Made by a program: the position numbers and the translations under genes. 64,000 nt of DNA from Akebia trifoliata (Eukaryota > Streptophyta > Magnoliopsida > Ranunculales > Lardizabalaceae). A model generated the notes under the pieces. It did not search any database and was not told the DNA's origin. It was given only the letters and a program-made list of their open reading frames with translations. The DNA lies in the NCBI GenBank assembly GCA_017979445.1, contig CM030711.1:9641221-9705220 (forward strand). The letters are read 5' to 3'. Of this stretch, positions 40,294 to 53,600 are shown in pieces (within the stretch, counting starts at the first letter, position 1; the number at the start of each line of letters is the position of its first letter).

Positions 40294-42248
40294 TGTAGAC
40301 ACCCAAATTTTCACAAATCTATTAGAAAAATTCAAAATTTTCTTTAGTTGATTTCAATTTAGAACTTAAACCCTCAAATAGGCCCACATTGCCACTTGGC
40401 ATCATTTTCATGCATACATACATCATGTCATATAATTTTGCATGCTCAAACTTTGTCCCTAACCAATATCCACTTACATTATCCATACCCTAAATCTATT
40501 CTCAAACCAAGTCCATAAATAAAGTCTATATCCTAGTCAAACTTAGTCACCTTAAGACCTTAACCCAAAGTTTATATTTCTAATATCCATTATCTATAAA
40601 CCAAGTCCATAACCCTAATACCCATTATTCATAAACCAAGTCCATCTCTTAACCCAAAGTCTATATCCCAAGTCCATTCAAAGCCCAATACCAAACTCAT
40701 TCTGAGTTCATTATCTCATACTCTCTCAAAAGATGACATATGTTGATCTCTCATAAGCCCCCAATACTCAATGCTCTAATCTAATTGGAGAGTCAATATC
40801 CTCTTGTGAAAACCCAAGAATACTTTAATCAAAAAGTGTGGTCAAATAAAAAATGTACTTTGTTCTGTGGTAAAAATCCCTAAAGTTGGGAAAACTTTCA
40901 ATCTTACCTTCAAAAGGTAAAAATTTTCAAGTACATACATGGAGCTCTCCTATTAGTCGATTTCAAAAATATACATCCACCCCTTACTTTATGAGTTATT
41001 TACAAATGAACTAAGGTCTACTTTTTACTTACTACTTCATTTTTACACATGTCACTCCCCTACTCACCCTCCCAAATATATTTTTTGTTCTCTCACCTCT
41101 ATTTACTTAAAAATCAATGATTAAATAATATTTTTAAGATTTCTTCGCAAATGTCACCTTTACCCTCATAAAAATGAAAAATCCAAAAGAAATAACCTAA
41201 ATCTCATTTCCGTTCTTTTTATCTTTAGGGTTGGACTACTTTATCATAAAAAATTCTCCAAAAACTCTATAAATAACCCCACTTTCTATGAATAATTTAT
41301 GCTCTCAAGCTCCCATTTCTCTACCCCAAACTCTACCCAAATTTCTATTAATTTCTCCAACTTTCTCTTAATCCAATCTCTAATTCAAAAGCTCCCTTCA
41401 TCTGTCCATTCTTAACCAACAATTTTCACCATCTCCAACCATCTATCCTTAATCAGAGCACTGAACTCTTAAGGTCATTTCAATCCAATCTCTTATGTTT
41501 ATTTTATTTAACATTTGCACTCTTTACTTCTAATCCTTCACTTTCATTTTTTAGAAATCTTTTAGGATGTAATGCATATCATCTCCCACCTCCGATAGGT
41601 TGGACTAATGTTCGATCGAAATGGTGGGGGTTGAAATTCTCTTTTCCCTACTATATCTCATGCATCATGTTGTGCACAATGCACCCACTCACATATGCAT
41701 GACAATGATAAAGAAATGTGTTACCCTCTTGTTGGGGTGAAATACTAAATTTTTAGCCTTACATACATACATCAAGGTTGTGGCCTGAAGAGAACTCTAT
41801 CATTGAGTCTCTCTAAAGCTCAAACCAACATTCATATCTATAAAAAATAATGTGACTACACGAGTCATCTCTTTTCCATAGGATGCCCTTAATGTCACAT
41901 TGAAATTAAAACCCTTTTCTAAGTGAACATTTCACTCAATGCACACACCACCTCTAGTATGCATTTTCATATATTTTCTTTAGTTTTAAAAAAGAATGGT
42001 CAAGTTTCAAGGTAATCACTTTTGATAGAAAGGATGATGTGCCTAACACCTTCCCCATCCTCTAACTGAACCTGTTTACTTAGATCTTAGGGAGACCATG
42101 TCTTTTCTAGGCATGAGAGTCAATACAATGACAAAAATCAATTTCAAAATTATTTCAGATGCCCATTCATACCCATTTTCTAAAAAGAATAGTGGTGACT
42201 CCAACAACGTAGCATTGAGGTTTCATGACGAAAATTCTCATGTCTACA
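40294..42248. mobile_element. LTR-like block, 1.95 kb
   Basis: It starts TGTAGACACCCAAATTTTC and ends GAAAATTCTCATGTCTACA, so the termini are 5'-TG..CA-3' and inverted over about 19 bp. The 5-bp flanks are CCTAT and CCTAA. A TATA box (ctctataaataac) lies at about 41265 on the plus strand. A stretch tggtgactcc at about 42193 recalls the Arg-tRNA primer site of Tat/Ogre elements, which would put the true LTR edge slightly earlier. The TATA orientation is plus while the neighbouring gypsy remnants are minus, so this may be a solo LTR of another element. Confidence 0.5.
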
Positions 42249-43262
42249 CCTAATCTTTTTAAAGTCGCAGAATGAGATAAATCTTCTCGAAATAGTTCAT
42301 GGTATGCTTTCTTTTGCCAGGTCTTTACTTACTAGAAGAAGGTATCAAAATTGGGAGCGCTTCTTGAATGTTGTTGCTTCCAATTTTTTTTTTTGTATCG
42401 ATGAAATGTGCATCCACCTTGTTGAATGGCATAAAATCCTAGATTTTTCTACCCAAATCCCATCATTTTCAATTTTCCTAGATATCTTATTTATTTTTTC
42501 CTGCCAAAACAAGTTATCTTCAACTTCTAAGGTAATTTTAATCAATTCAACCTTATTTTAATTCATCATTTTCTACCTTGCCTTCTTTGTTGAAAATTTT
42601 AGATTTTTCAACTCAAAATTCATCATTGTATACTTCTTCAAAAATTCTATCTTGCCTTGAGATTTGAAGGTTGAAGACTTGAAGAATACAAAATCTTAAG
42701 ATAGTTGATGAGGGTTAAAATTTTTATCCAATGAGGTTGAAGATGTACTATGTGAAAATACCCAAATATCGACGGCCTAGAACCGTTGAATTATGGATAC
42801 ATTCGACAGTCTCAACTGTCGAATTAGGGCTTGTTGAAAAAATATTCGACGGTTGAAAACCATAGAATTTTTATAAATTCGACGGTTATAAGCTATCGAA
42901 TATGGGATTCTACCATATTTTCGACGGACTAAGGCCATCGAATTACTTTAAAGACCAATCAAAACTTTCTATTTCGTGCCCAAATGCTTTTTTTCAACCT
43001 ATACCTATTAAAAAAACTCACACATCTATATCTATATGCCATCTACATCGAGATTCACATCCCATTCCCATCCATTCACATTCCATCCACACCAATATCC
43101 GCATTCCAAAAAACACATCTTGAATTTGTTTTCCTTTTTCCCTATTGGAGTTGAAAAATTCACAATTTCATTGCAAATCATGATGGGGAAGATAGCCAAC
43201 CCTACCCATAAGATGTAAAATCTAAAACATAATTGAGATTTATTGAAATTATCTCATGTCCA

Positions 43263-44650
43263 TCAAAATACACGACAATGACTCCTAGGCCATCTAATCA
43301 CCTTACCACAAAGAATATCAAGTAAAGTCCATTGGGGTCCAGTTCTATCCATTAACTCAGCCGAAGAATCAATGATCTCATCGATACAAATTGAATAATA
43401 CTTCATATCTAGTTTCTCAGGATCTACTAGTACTCCTTTGGCGTAGACCACATTCCTTCTAAAGTTCATCAATAAGCATACCTTACCATTAGTCAATGAT
43501 GGTAATGATTCTGATACTGGGTCTTTACCTCCTCGCCTATTAAGAATTGTGGAATCTGATGTCACTTATTAGGAATTGTTTATGATTAGATATGTAAACT
43601 GAATTAAATATTATTGAAAAATTAAATGAAGAATCTCTAAAGTTAAAATGTTTTTACATCTTACTTGAGTAGAAGGACCTCCAACTTCAAATGTAGATGA
43701 TTTTTTTCTTTTTGTGCTTGTTCTTCTTATTCTTTTTCTTCTTCTTATTTTTCATTAGTGCATGAACTAGTTGAGTGAAGTTAACCATGTCTTTTTCAAA
43801 TTTATCCGTATAATTTTGACTTTGAATTGTATAACGTAATGAAGTCTTTGAAATTCCGCCTCCCATACCTCTTACCCTGCCTTTTCCATCTTTCTCAAAC
43901 ATCTATGCATAACTACGATTAATATAATGTATGTAAATAGAATATCAAAATTAAATGATATAAGTCATACATACAATGAAAATAGGATCATGGTCGATAT
44001 CTTTATAGGCAAAGCTAGGATCTTCTTTAATAAGATTATTTAATTGACCCTATAAAACAATGAAAACATTAAGATGATAAATAATTTTTTCAAAAAAAAA
44101 AAATGATTAAAAAAATGACATTACTTACAAGGGATTTGGCCAACTTAGGAGTGAGAGCACTACTATCATTCCTCGTATGACTATCGATGAAGAACTCTGT
44201 TCTTGTGGGCTGCTGACCACCCGTTTGATATTTTTTCGGTTTAAAAAAAAACTGTACCACATAAAAATTGTGACCAACCCAAATTCATACATTTGAAATA
44301 GAGTATATAAATTAATAATTAGATTAATACTTACAATTTTTTTTGCCTTTTTTGCTATACCCTTTCTACTGATTGTGTATGGAGTTTTATTTTTCTTACG
44401 AAATTTTTTCATTTTGTCACACTTTTCTTGGTCAACGATGTCGATTTTAAATCGACGAACTTCTCCCAATCATCCTGTTTGATCAATCTACTTTTGGGTT
44501 TATTCAACTTTCGCTTTGCATCAATAGTACCAACTCTACAATATTCCTTCCCTATAGATATTTTCAATCTCCCCATGCATGGCCGATTTTTTATAAGCAG
44601 AACTTCTTGTAATCCTCAGAAATGTTGTAACGAGACTGTCAAAATATGAA
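43263..44650 (-). pseudogene. CACTA Tnp1/En-Spm-type accessory transposase, degenerate
   Basis: The open piece 43565-43263 reads GKVCLLMNFRRNVVYAKGVL then DPEKLDM and ends CGKVIRWPRSHC, which fits the C-terminal Tnp1/En/Spm-like domain. Upstream pieces (43902-43687: GRVRGMGGGISKTSLR with a helical stretch; 44469-44125: basic, Lys-rich) fit the central part of the same plant protein class. The pieces are separated by stops or introns I cannot resolve. This second CACTA protein assists the main transposase by binding subterminal repeats. Confidence 0.6.
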
Positions 44651-44824
44651 CAAATAAATCAATTATAATATAATGAAAATATTCATCATTATTACAACTA
44701 ATCAATAGAATATTTAAACTACTTGGAGAAGACACCAAATAAGTTCAAGCAACTTTATCGGTACCTTCCTCCAAGAAGAATAGAAAAGTGGCACATGTGC
44801 CATCGCATAACGGCCTATATTGGT

Positions 44825-45109
44825 CTATAAGTCTGTCAAATTATCCCCAATGCATTGTCTCATAGAATTGAATTTTAGATGGAGGCGTGAATCAGATGAT
44901 GAATGTGGATCTGATGTTGATGAGTTCTGATGACTATCTCGTGTAGGAATCGAGGGTGCTGAACTATCATAATCTGATGTCGATGAGCTGTAAGAATTCT
45001 CCATCGACGAGCTATCAAAATTCTCTATTAACGACATAATGCCTGTATGGAATAACATTAAAAAAATAATATAGATATTTAAAAGTAATAAGATTAAAAA
45101 GGAAAGCAA
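44825..45109 (-). other. Ser-rich open frame in the CACTA element
   Basis: From an internal Met, the frame reads MSLIENFDSSSMENSYSSST followed by more Ser/Asp-rich sequence. It lies just upstream of the accessory transposase pieces and may be its N-terminal exon. No family is recognised. Confidence 0.35.
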
Positions 45110-45299
45110 TAAATCAAATAGTGAGTTAAATAATAACCAAAGTAGAAATATTACACAATATCAACATAACATACTAGTATAATTAGTTTTCATCATCATT
45201 TTCAATGATATCTTCTTTAAGAATAGATGATAAAGTATCCATGTTACTTGTCGCAAATGCTAGTGGATATTTAAAAGTGTCTACATCTTTATTCAATAT

Positions 45300-46690
45300 C
45301 TTCAGAGCTTCTAAAATCACATGCCAAGCTTCCGTAGGCCGATTTTGATCCTTACAATAAAAAACTTGAGTTGCTTATGAGACAAGAATAAATGGTTCAT
45401 CATCCACTTTTGTATTTCTTATCAATCTCTCTAAGTTAACATACCATAAATTTGTGTCTCGATTAACCATATACATATTTAAATCTTCTATACGTACCTA
45501 ATCTCCCAGGAATCAAAAGTGTCAATATCGTAAACTCCTTCTGCATGCATAAAGATGGTGGCAGATTATACGGAACAACCATAACAGGTCAATAACTGTA
45601 TGAGTTGTTTTTCATCCCAAATGGATTAAATCCATCTGTTGCAAGTCCCAATCGGACATTGCGTGGTTCAACAGCAAAATCTACCAATTTACTATCCACT
45701 CATCTCCAACAGGATGAATCCATTGGATGACACATAAACTCTTTTCGTTATTGACCTCCTTTAGAATGTCATTTCATGTTTTCCACAATCCATGGCACAA
45801 TATACATTCGTTTCAACCTTTGCGTTAGTGGGAAATACCTCAATATTTCTACCGGTAAAATTTTTTTCCTTGACTTCTTTTCATTAATCGGTTTCCATCT
45901 ATTCTCGTCACATTTTAGATAACTATCTATATCTGCATTATCTCTCCAATACAATATATAATCATTAGGACATGCATAAATAATCTCACACTTTATCCGT
46001 AAAGTCTTGATCATTTTCTTCGTGGAGTAGGTACTTTCTAGTAAGGAGTTATCATGTGAAAATATCCTTTTAATCATTTGTAACAATTCATCAAAATCCT
46101 TTTGAGACCATTGATGTCTAGTTTTCATACTCAGCAACTCAACTATAACTGAAAGTTTTGAATCCTTTTTTCGACATGAGTAATATAATGGTTGCATCGA
46201 TTTCTTTATCATTTGACGATGTTGAGTATCATCTATTAAATCATCATGAACTTGGTCATCATTTCTATCAAGACACTCGTCCATACAAGTAACTTCATTG
46301 TCTTCGTTCGAAAAATGTCCAAGCGCATCATTTTACATGTTTGGTATTCTTGGGATCATATCTTTATCACATTGACGAACATACATACTAGCCTCGACTG
46401 TTGCATGATCTCCGCCCCTCTAATGTTCTCCATGGAATGTCCATCTCGTGTAAGAAGTATCTATACTGTCACAGACTAAGTGATCTACGATTGTTTTTAT
46501 ATTTTTCCTCCCTGATAAGGTATTACGACATTTGACACAAGGAAAAAAATAATTATCATCATTATCGAAATTCTGCTATTCGTTTTCAAGTACTCAATAA
46601 ATAACACTACACTATCAATGTATTTCGTTGATAGCCTAGGTTTCGACATCCACTCTTTGCTTGGAACTTCAAGCCTCTCCATCAAGCATA
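45300..46690 (-). pseudogene. CACTA TNP2-type transposase, broken
   Basis: On the minus strand from 46690: KEWMSKPRLSTKYIDSVVLF (transposase-associated domain). Then the open piece 46284-45769: SMQPLYYSCRKKDSKLSVIV, EIIYACPNDYILYWRD and VEILRYFPLTQRLKRMY. Then, with stops and frame changes: HPVGDEW, NHAMSDW.LQQMDLIHLG in a frame recoverable as LGLATDGFNPFG, YNLPPSLCMQ and ILTLLIPGRL near 45300-45500. These are consecutive blocks of the TNP2 transposase that cuts and joins CACTA ends. The C-terminal half is missing. Stops and frame changes make it inactive. Confidence 0.82.
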
Positions 46691-46699
46691 CAACTAATA

Positions 46700-49510
46700 A
46701 GTAATAAGAAAAAATAATATATTTTTAGAAAGATGTCTAAGCTAATTATAAAATATATTGTTGGTACTGTCATTCATCATAGTCTTTCACATCATTTGAT
46801 GTGATCATGACCATCAAATCAGTAGACTTCTATGAACTAATGATGTTGGACTTCTAGGAAGTTGAGGCAACATAGCTAAGGTGGGTGTCAATGAGTCGGT
46901 TTCTTAAAGGAACCAGAAACAAAAACATTAAATTATCTTTATTCTGGCCACATTCCATCATATAATAAAAACAGAAAAATAATGGTAGACATACCAAACA
47001 ATAAGATCAAAGATGAATACTCATTTACAAACTCCTACTTGATCATCATCTACAAAAAAGACTAACCACCCATCTTGGAACCAAAACAATATTCACATAT
47101 AGAAATCGACTGGGTATCTAAAATAAAGTGCTGAATATGAAAAAAATAAATCACAAGTGGGTATCAATCATAGTCCATGGAGAACGTACAAGACAATTGA
47201 GAACCCTGGATGTACGAGACAATTGAGAACCCTGGGACCTTTAGAACCATTGCCTCCAATGAACCACTTTACCACTTTAGGAAAGGTAGTAGAATTCTAG
47301 CCAAGTCCAGGATAGATGTGAAAGTATTATCTAATATAGGAGCAGCATCCTACCAAGTCCAGTCAAGAGACATGTGATGAGTAAATTGATGCATTTTTAG
47401 GTGTTTTAAACCTTCACTGCATTCAATGATAATGGCACAACTAAATAAAGATTAACTAGAAATTTGTAGATACTCTATTGACTTCATGATGAGTTCATGG
47501 AAGTAGGAGTTCGTTAACTCTATTTTATCCCATTAACATGGAAGCGTTCTTTTTGGGGTATTTCTTACTTCTTGATCCTAATTATTAAAGTTTCATATTT
47601 TGAGGTATCCTAAATAAAGTTGCACTTCATACATTGTCTCTATTCTACTTACCTTAAAAATCTAGGTTTCTAAGGCATTTCTCCATAGATCTAGTTTTGA
47701 ATTTATTCAGTCTCAATTTTCATTGATCAATACTACATCATTTGCAAATAATATATATACACCATGGGACCACTCCATGAACTTGAGAGATCCATAACCA
47801 TCATGTTAGGCCAGACTCCAAATATCTCCTTACACATAAAAATATATGATATACACAAATTTAATTAGGGTTTCAATCCCTTAATGAGATAATTAGTCTA
47901 AATAACACGAATCATAAAACCAAGATCGCTCTAATTCTTTATGATTTACCTTAATGAGTTACAATTTAATTCAATCATAAGTTTTTCCTTCCATTTGATG
48001 TATCAGATATATTTTAATAATCTGCTCTCTAACAACAGTAAAATTTACAATCAACAAATAAAGAAATCCATTTCGAATCTAATCATAAGTATTGTCCACC
48101 TTATGCTCATCCAGGAACACACAAAAAAAAGAGAGGAACAATTACAAGACGAGAGAGAGGCGACGATACCTATTGAATTCTGCTTCTTTTGTATTTGGGC
48201 TACTCTTTGTTGACTGTAAGATCTAATTTGAATAAAAAATCAGTGATGAAGGATGGAATGTTCCACTATCTTGCAAAAAATTACAACCTAACAACACATG
48301 AAGAGAAGGTAATAACCCTGTTTTCATACAAAAATGAGAGAGAGAAAAGGTATTTTCTTCGTTAACAACAAAAATCAGAGAGAACAAAGAAGAGAGAAAA
48401 AGAAGGCAAAAAAAAAAAAAAAAAAAAATTTGAATTATGTCAACAGATGAAATGTCTTGTTCTTGGAACTATGTAAACCGGGGAGAAATTTTTTGCAAAC
48501 AGGTGATTGCTGAAATATTATGCAAACAGTTACGATTGAAACAAAGTCATTGATGCCACCTTGCCTCAATCTCTGAAACATCTAATATCTAAATACTATT
48601 AAATTGGCTCGGCTAAGTCAGGTGAATCTTAACCAATATAGGTTATTCTCGATCACTTATTATTTGTCAGTAAAATTCTCTTTCAGTTTTATGTATTTCT
48701 CTAGGAAATGTATAAATCAAGGAAAAAAATTATCCGCCCTGCTAATGCAACACCAATATTTTTCATAAGGCATGGATGATCATGTCTTATATAACATTGA
48801 TCCAAGGAGCCTACTAATACTAATACGATTGTTGTGAGGATAAATCGTTGTATGATCTTTAATGCTGCAGAGTATGGAGAAAGGGAAAATGGTTTAGTTC
48901 TAGAAGTAATAATCAATACTTTTATTAAGATGTATTGAACTCCATGGTTTGGAAATCATACTTACATATGGCACCACTATTGGTTGTGACAGCTGAAAAA
49001 TATCTACAAAGAAAAAAAAAAAAAACTCAAACATATAGATTTAAAAAAAAAGGGCAGAAAAAATAAATGAAAGAAGTCTTTGTCATTCATAATTGTTCGT
49101 TGTATCCTTCCAAAATTATCCACTTGCGTGACATGTTACATTTTAAAATTTACATAAGATGTGAATGTGAAAGCACCCACACCATTTGTCATAGATAAAA
49201 CCATGTGGGAGTGTAATTACAAATGACATCAAACTACCTAGTTGTCAATTCTTAGGCATTGGAGTTTCTATTTTTTTGAAGAAATAGATCAAGGGTTTTG
49301 AGATTCAAGTAGATATTTTAGAACCAAAAAAAAAAAAATACTTTCAATACATGTGACATCATGCCATTAGTTCCTCAGCTTAGCACGTAAATTTCTAAAA
49401 ACCAAAATCTTTTGTCCTAACGTTTGATTCGAGTATTCATTTCTCAAATATAATATGCATTTTGGGTACTTGGAAAAGATCTATGATGTTGGGGTAAAAC
49501 AACTCAAATA

Positions 49511-49546
<36 letters not shown>

Positions 49547-50850
49547 CTGAATCACATGCAATGTCGAGATCACCATTTTTTATTGTCAAGATCAACAATT
49601 TTTTTTTGTTGAGATTAATTCTTTTACCATCAAAATCAACATTTTTTATTGTTGAGATCAACATTTCTTAACAAAAAAATAAAGAAAATATTGTTGAATT
49701 AGGAGGAGATATGTTAACAAAAAATAAAATAAACAACAAAAAACAGAAGTAAAAAAAAAAAAAAAAAAAGAAAAAGTGCTCGCAAGAGGAGCAAAGAAAA
49801 AAAAAGAAAAAAGAAACACTTATTTTGACTCCTTGATTGGTATTGTAATTCAAGAAAAAGCACACAACTAAATAAAAATAGAAAATTACAATGGATAAAG
49901 AAGAGTAATGATTTTCTGACTCCAATGTACTATCTTGCTTCTCATATAGAGGTTGTACAACAGGGTGAGATTTCCTATGGAGAATATCTGGGGACTCAAT
50001 ACTCAAAGTGATCTCTTGGAGCATGGGTCATCATTGGGAATCCCTTAGCCAGAGTGACAAGTGTCTACAATGGTGTATAAAGCTACTTTTCATGGAAGAC
50101 TAGCCATTCGCCATAAGTTAAAATACGCTTCACCAAAAGACATTTTACGAAAATTGTCATCTAAAACTAACCAATCTAATTGTTTTGGACTCTGTGAGTG
50201 TGATAGAACTCAAATTTATGAAATGGATAGTTGAGATTTCTTATAAAGAATAAATAATTAACAAACACCATGTAAACTTGGCATGTCATATTCAACTTGG
50301 TATTCTTATCAGCGTGCACATCCAACAAATCAACATTGAGGTCATATCTGCAAATGTCATTGGGAGGCATTAACAAGATATTTTTTTTCCAGAAAATTGA
50401 TCAATGAGACCATTGAAAGGTATACCCTATCAAGTCCAAGCTCTCAAAAACTCCCTTAAGACTAAGATATTTTCCATCTCAGAATACGACAACCTTCAAA
50501 ATAAAAATGAATTAGGGTTTTTACAAAAAAATCCACTAATAACTCTACGATTAAATGTTCATTTTAACACAACCAAGCTCGGTAAACTAGATTAAAGCAT
50601 CTAAAATAGAATTTCAACAAGATTAAACTGAAATTACAGAGAAAATTATAAAATGTACATTTTAAAAAGCTAAAACAAGGTAGGAAGAAGATTTGATTTG
50701 CAGAAACACTAAAGTTTTTGGACTTGAAGCAGATCAAAACTCCATCGATGATGTGAAAAGAGCTAGGTGTTCTTCGATTTGAGCTAGCTCTGGTTTGATT
50801 GATTGGTGTTCTCGAATGTCTGGTTTAATCAGTGTTCGGTGTTCTCTAAT
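46700..50850. other. 5' non-coding part of the CACTA transposon
   Basis: AT-rich sequence upstream of the TNP2 remnant, with a poly-A run at 48408-48428, a (CA)n run at 49514-49541 and a poly-A run at 49751-49769. No supported gene. Confidence 0.5.
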
Positions 50851-50884
50851 GCTTCTTGAAAGTCTACTCGAATGCTCAAAACAT

Positions 50885-51085
50885 TGTGAGTGTAGATCGA
50901 AGAAGGAGATTGAAAAGAAATTTAGAGTCGAAAGAGATTAGTGAGTGTAGATCAAAGAGGGAGATTGGGAAGAAATTCAGAGTTTGTGAGTGTAGATCGA
51001 AGAGGGAGATTGAGAAGAAATTCAGAGTCGAAAGGTATTTGTGAAGAGAAGAGGGAGATCGAAGAGAAATTCCCAATCTCTGAAT
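50885..51085. repeat. Short tandem repeats near the CACTA right end
   Basis: Three to four copies of a unit of about 46-55 bp, gtgagtgtagatcgaagagg plus gagattgagaagaaattcag plus agtcgaaag, starting at about 50886, 50940, 50986 and in part 51042. Confidence 0.75.
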
Positions 51086-51306
51086 TTCTCTCTAAAACCA
51101 TTCATTTTCAGAAAATCGAAATAGTTTTCATTTTAAGTTATTTATTGGTATAAAAAAAAAACTGGTGGTTCGTTGGGCTGGGGCTATTGATTTATTTTGG
51201 TGGGCTTAATTACGGGTTTTGGGCCAGCGAATATAAACGTGAGATTTGGGCCGTCGAAATTAATGCTAAATAAGTGTAGAATTTGGGCTTTTTTGACGTA
51301 GTGATG

Positions 51307-52260
51307 ATTGGTTTTTAAAAGAAAAATTTGGATTTTTGACTTGAAGTTGAAGATCAGGGTGTTCAAGCCTTTCCTCTTAGTCTATGTAGAAGACTAAGGT
51401 CAATGGATGCATGTCATCTTTTTCAAAACATAGGGGTTATCTCTAATATTTAGCAAAACATATGGGGGTATGTCTAAAATACTTTTTTTTTCCCTGAAGA
51501 ACTCACTTTTCTCCAAACATCGTTTTATCAACCTCCCCAAAATCCTGTCTTTGCCTTGAAATTTGAAGGTTGAACAAAATAGAATGTTGAAGACACATAA
51601 ATTGAAGGTCCTTTTTTTTCCGGGGGGGGGGGACCATGACCAAGGCTTTTGACATAACCAAAGCTGAGGGATGTATCACTAGGGATATAGTAACCAAGTT
51701 TTGGATTCATCAATTATTCAGCAAGGCACCAGTTTGGTTAATTCAGACAAATTTTGAGAAAATTTCTGAAAATTTTGAGGTGAAAGTATTATCTCGAAAA
51801 ATGCTGGAAGAGGAAAATTCAAATATTCAAAAATCTGTTAAATTTTTGAAAAAAATTTGACGATTAATTGAATAAATCTTCGATTTCTTAAAATTAATGA
51901 TTAATTTCCAATTATTTGGATAGTCTCCCCTTGCATTTTCTGAAATTTTGTGAAAGTTCTCGAAGAGGAAAATTCAAATATTAAAAAATCTGTTAAATTT
52001 TCGAAAAAAAAATCAACGATTAATTGAATAAATTTTCGATTTTCTTAATCTTAATGATTAATTGCCAATTATTTGGATAGGCACCCCCTTACATTTTCTG
52101 AATTTTTGTGAAAGTTCAGCGACTTCGTCACTCTACCCTTGGGTATCTCAAAATATCCTAAACAATATTTAAAAATATCATATAATTTTTTAAGAAGGAA
52201 TTAATAAATGTCAAGTAGTTCGACCAGATTATAACCAATTCCCCATTTAGAAAAACACTT
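51307..52260. other. AT-rich DNA with a local direct duplication
   Basis: A block of about 170 bp (gaggaaaattcaaatattca, aaatctgttaaatttt, cgattaattgaataaa, ccaattatttggatag) occurs at about 51810 and again at about 51966. No gene is supported. Confidence 0.5.
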
Positions 52261-52261
52261 T

Positions 52262-52614
52262 CCTTACTAACTTAGTAAGATTTGAAATCTTACTAAGGGT
52301 TTTTGAGCTCAAATGGATACCAAATTCATAATCCAACCCTACAACCCTCTAGATTTCATGGAAATTTTCAGATCCAATTTTTTTTTTTTTGTAATTTATT
52401 TTAAGCTTGATCCAAGGTTTTAAAAATAGATTGTTACTGAATTCCCACCAAACTCCCAAATTTAACATTAAAATTTTGTCGGAGAAAAATAATCTTTCAT
52501 AAGTCATAGAGTTTTGTGCTCTACATCCCTTTGGCATTGGATCATGTCAGTGGATGCCATTAAGCAAGTTCAACAACCCTTAATAAGATTTGAGATCTTA
52601 TTAAGTTAGTAAGG
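52262..52614. mobile_element. MITE whose terminal repeats are themselves palindromes
   Basis: Left end ccttactaacttagtaagat followed by ttgaaatcttactaagggtt; right end aacccttaataagatttgag followed by atcttattaagttagtaagg. The two 40-bp ends are inverted repeats of each other, and each contains an imperfect 27-bp palindrome (cttagtaagatttgaaatct plus tactaag). A related half element occurs near 32560-32680. No target duplication could be fixed. Confidence 0.6.
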
Positions 52615-53488
52615 CCTGCCTTACTTGTTAGATTATTAGTTTTTTCCCATCGTGACACATGTAGTTAAGTAATCTAGGATGAACCAACAAATTCCATACT
52701 AAAATGGTTGTCGCATGTGATTGGCATGCCCACTTATTTAATGAAACGTGACTAATGAAATATAATTTTAAACGAAGAAAGTCCCCTAATGTATTATTCT
52801 ATCAATTATATAAAAAAATTATTCCAAAGATTAATTATTTAATTTGTTTCTTTAATCTCCACCTACATTAGTATTAATCATTATTCAGATTTTACAAATA
52901 TAATTGTATTCTTGGATGCTTTTATGTGTATTTAAAGAAAAATTGGTGAGTATTTCGTCAAAATTATAGGCTAAAAACTTTTAAAAATATTTATAAAATA
53001 GAATACATTATTATTTTGATATCGATGATAAGATTTTTGAACAAGGGGAAGCCTTTTTTCTCTAGGTTGAATTATTCCTATGCAAAAAATCCATCTTTCC
53101 ACTTGTTTAAAAATCCTATCCTGGTCTTGAGGTTTGTAGGTTGATGATGATCATAAAATATTGCATCTTCAAGTTTTCAACTTGGAGAGTAAACCATTTT
53201 TAACGAATGCAATCTCGTATGTGTTCATATTCCGAAGAAGCCCTCATTGGTTTTTAATCCAAAATTCTATCCTTGTACTTCTCTAGAAATCTTATATTGT
53301 TCTTGAGATTTGAAGGTTGAAGAAGATAGAATCTTAAGAGGTTTGAAGATGACAAGGGTTAAAAACCTTTACCTTAAAGTCGAAGATGACAAGTTTTGAG
53401 GAGAAAACCTACCTAAAAACAAATAGGGCGTATCTCTAATATATATTAACCAAAATGTGGAGAGGTATGCCTAAATTACCCTTATTTT

Positions 53489-53600
53489 TAGAGAGCTTAT
53501 ATTGCCACAACAACTTTTGCTAATACCACCCCAAGTTGTGTGTTAATTCTTGGTGATTTACATATGAATTGGGGTGGCATTAGAAAAGTTGGTGTGACAG
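53489..53600. mobile_element. 125-bp MITE, family B, copy 3
   Basis: agagagcttatattgccaca through aattggggtggcattag to gttggtgtgaca, matching the copies at 1284 and 19839. A more diverged relative may follow at 53660-53750. Confidence 0.6.

Larger units (their letters stand above)
42746..51303 (-). mobile_element. CACTA transposon with decayed transposase genes, TSD ATG
   Basis: Left end TACTATGTGAAAATACCC and right end ..TTTTTTGACGTAGTG (complement CACTACGTCAAAAAAG) with flanking ATG on both sides (42743-42745 and 51304-51306). The first base of the left end has mutated from C to T. Subterminal repeats (cgacggtt, accgtcgaat type) lie at 42760-42950. The transposase genes at 43.2-46.7 kb run on the minus strand, so the right end is the 5' end. 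The CACTACGTCA terminus is shared with the gene-capturing element at 28911. Confidence 0.82.

Noticed and set aside
40294..40300. This LTR as the 5' LTR of the minus-strand gypsy remnants
   Set aside because: No primer-binding site follows on the minus strand, and the TATA box is on the plus strand.
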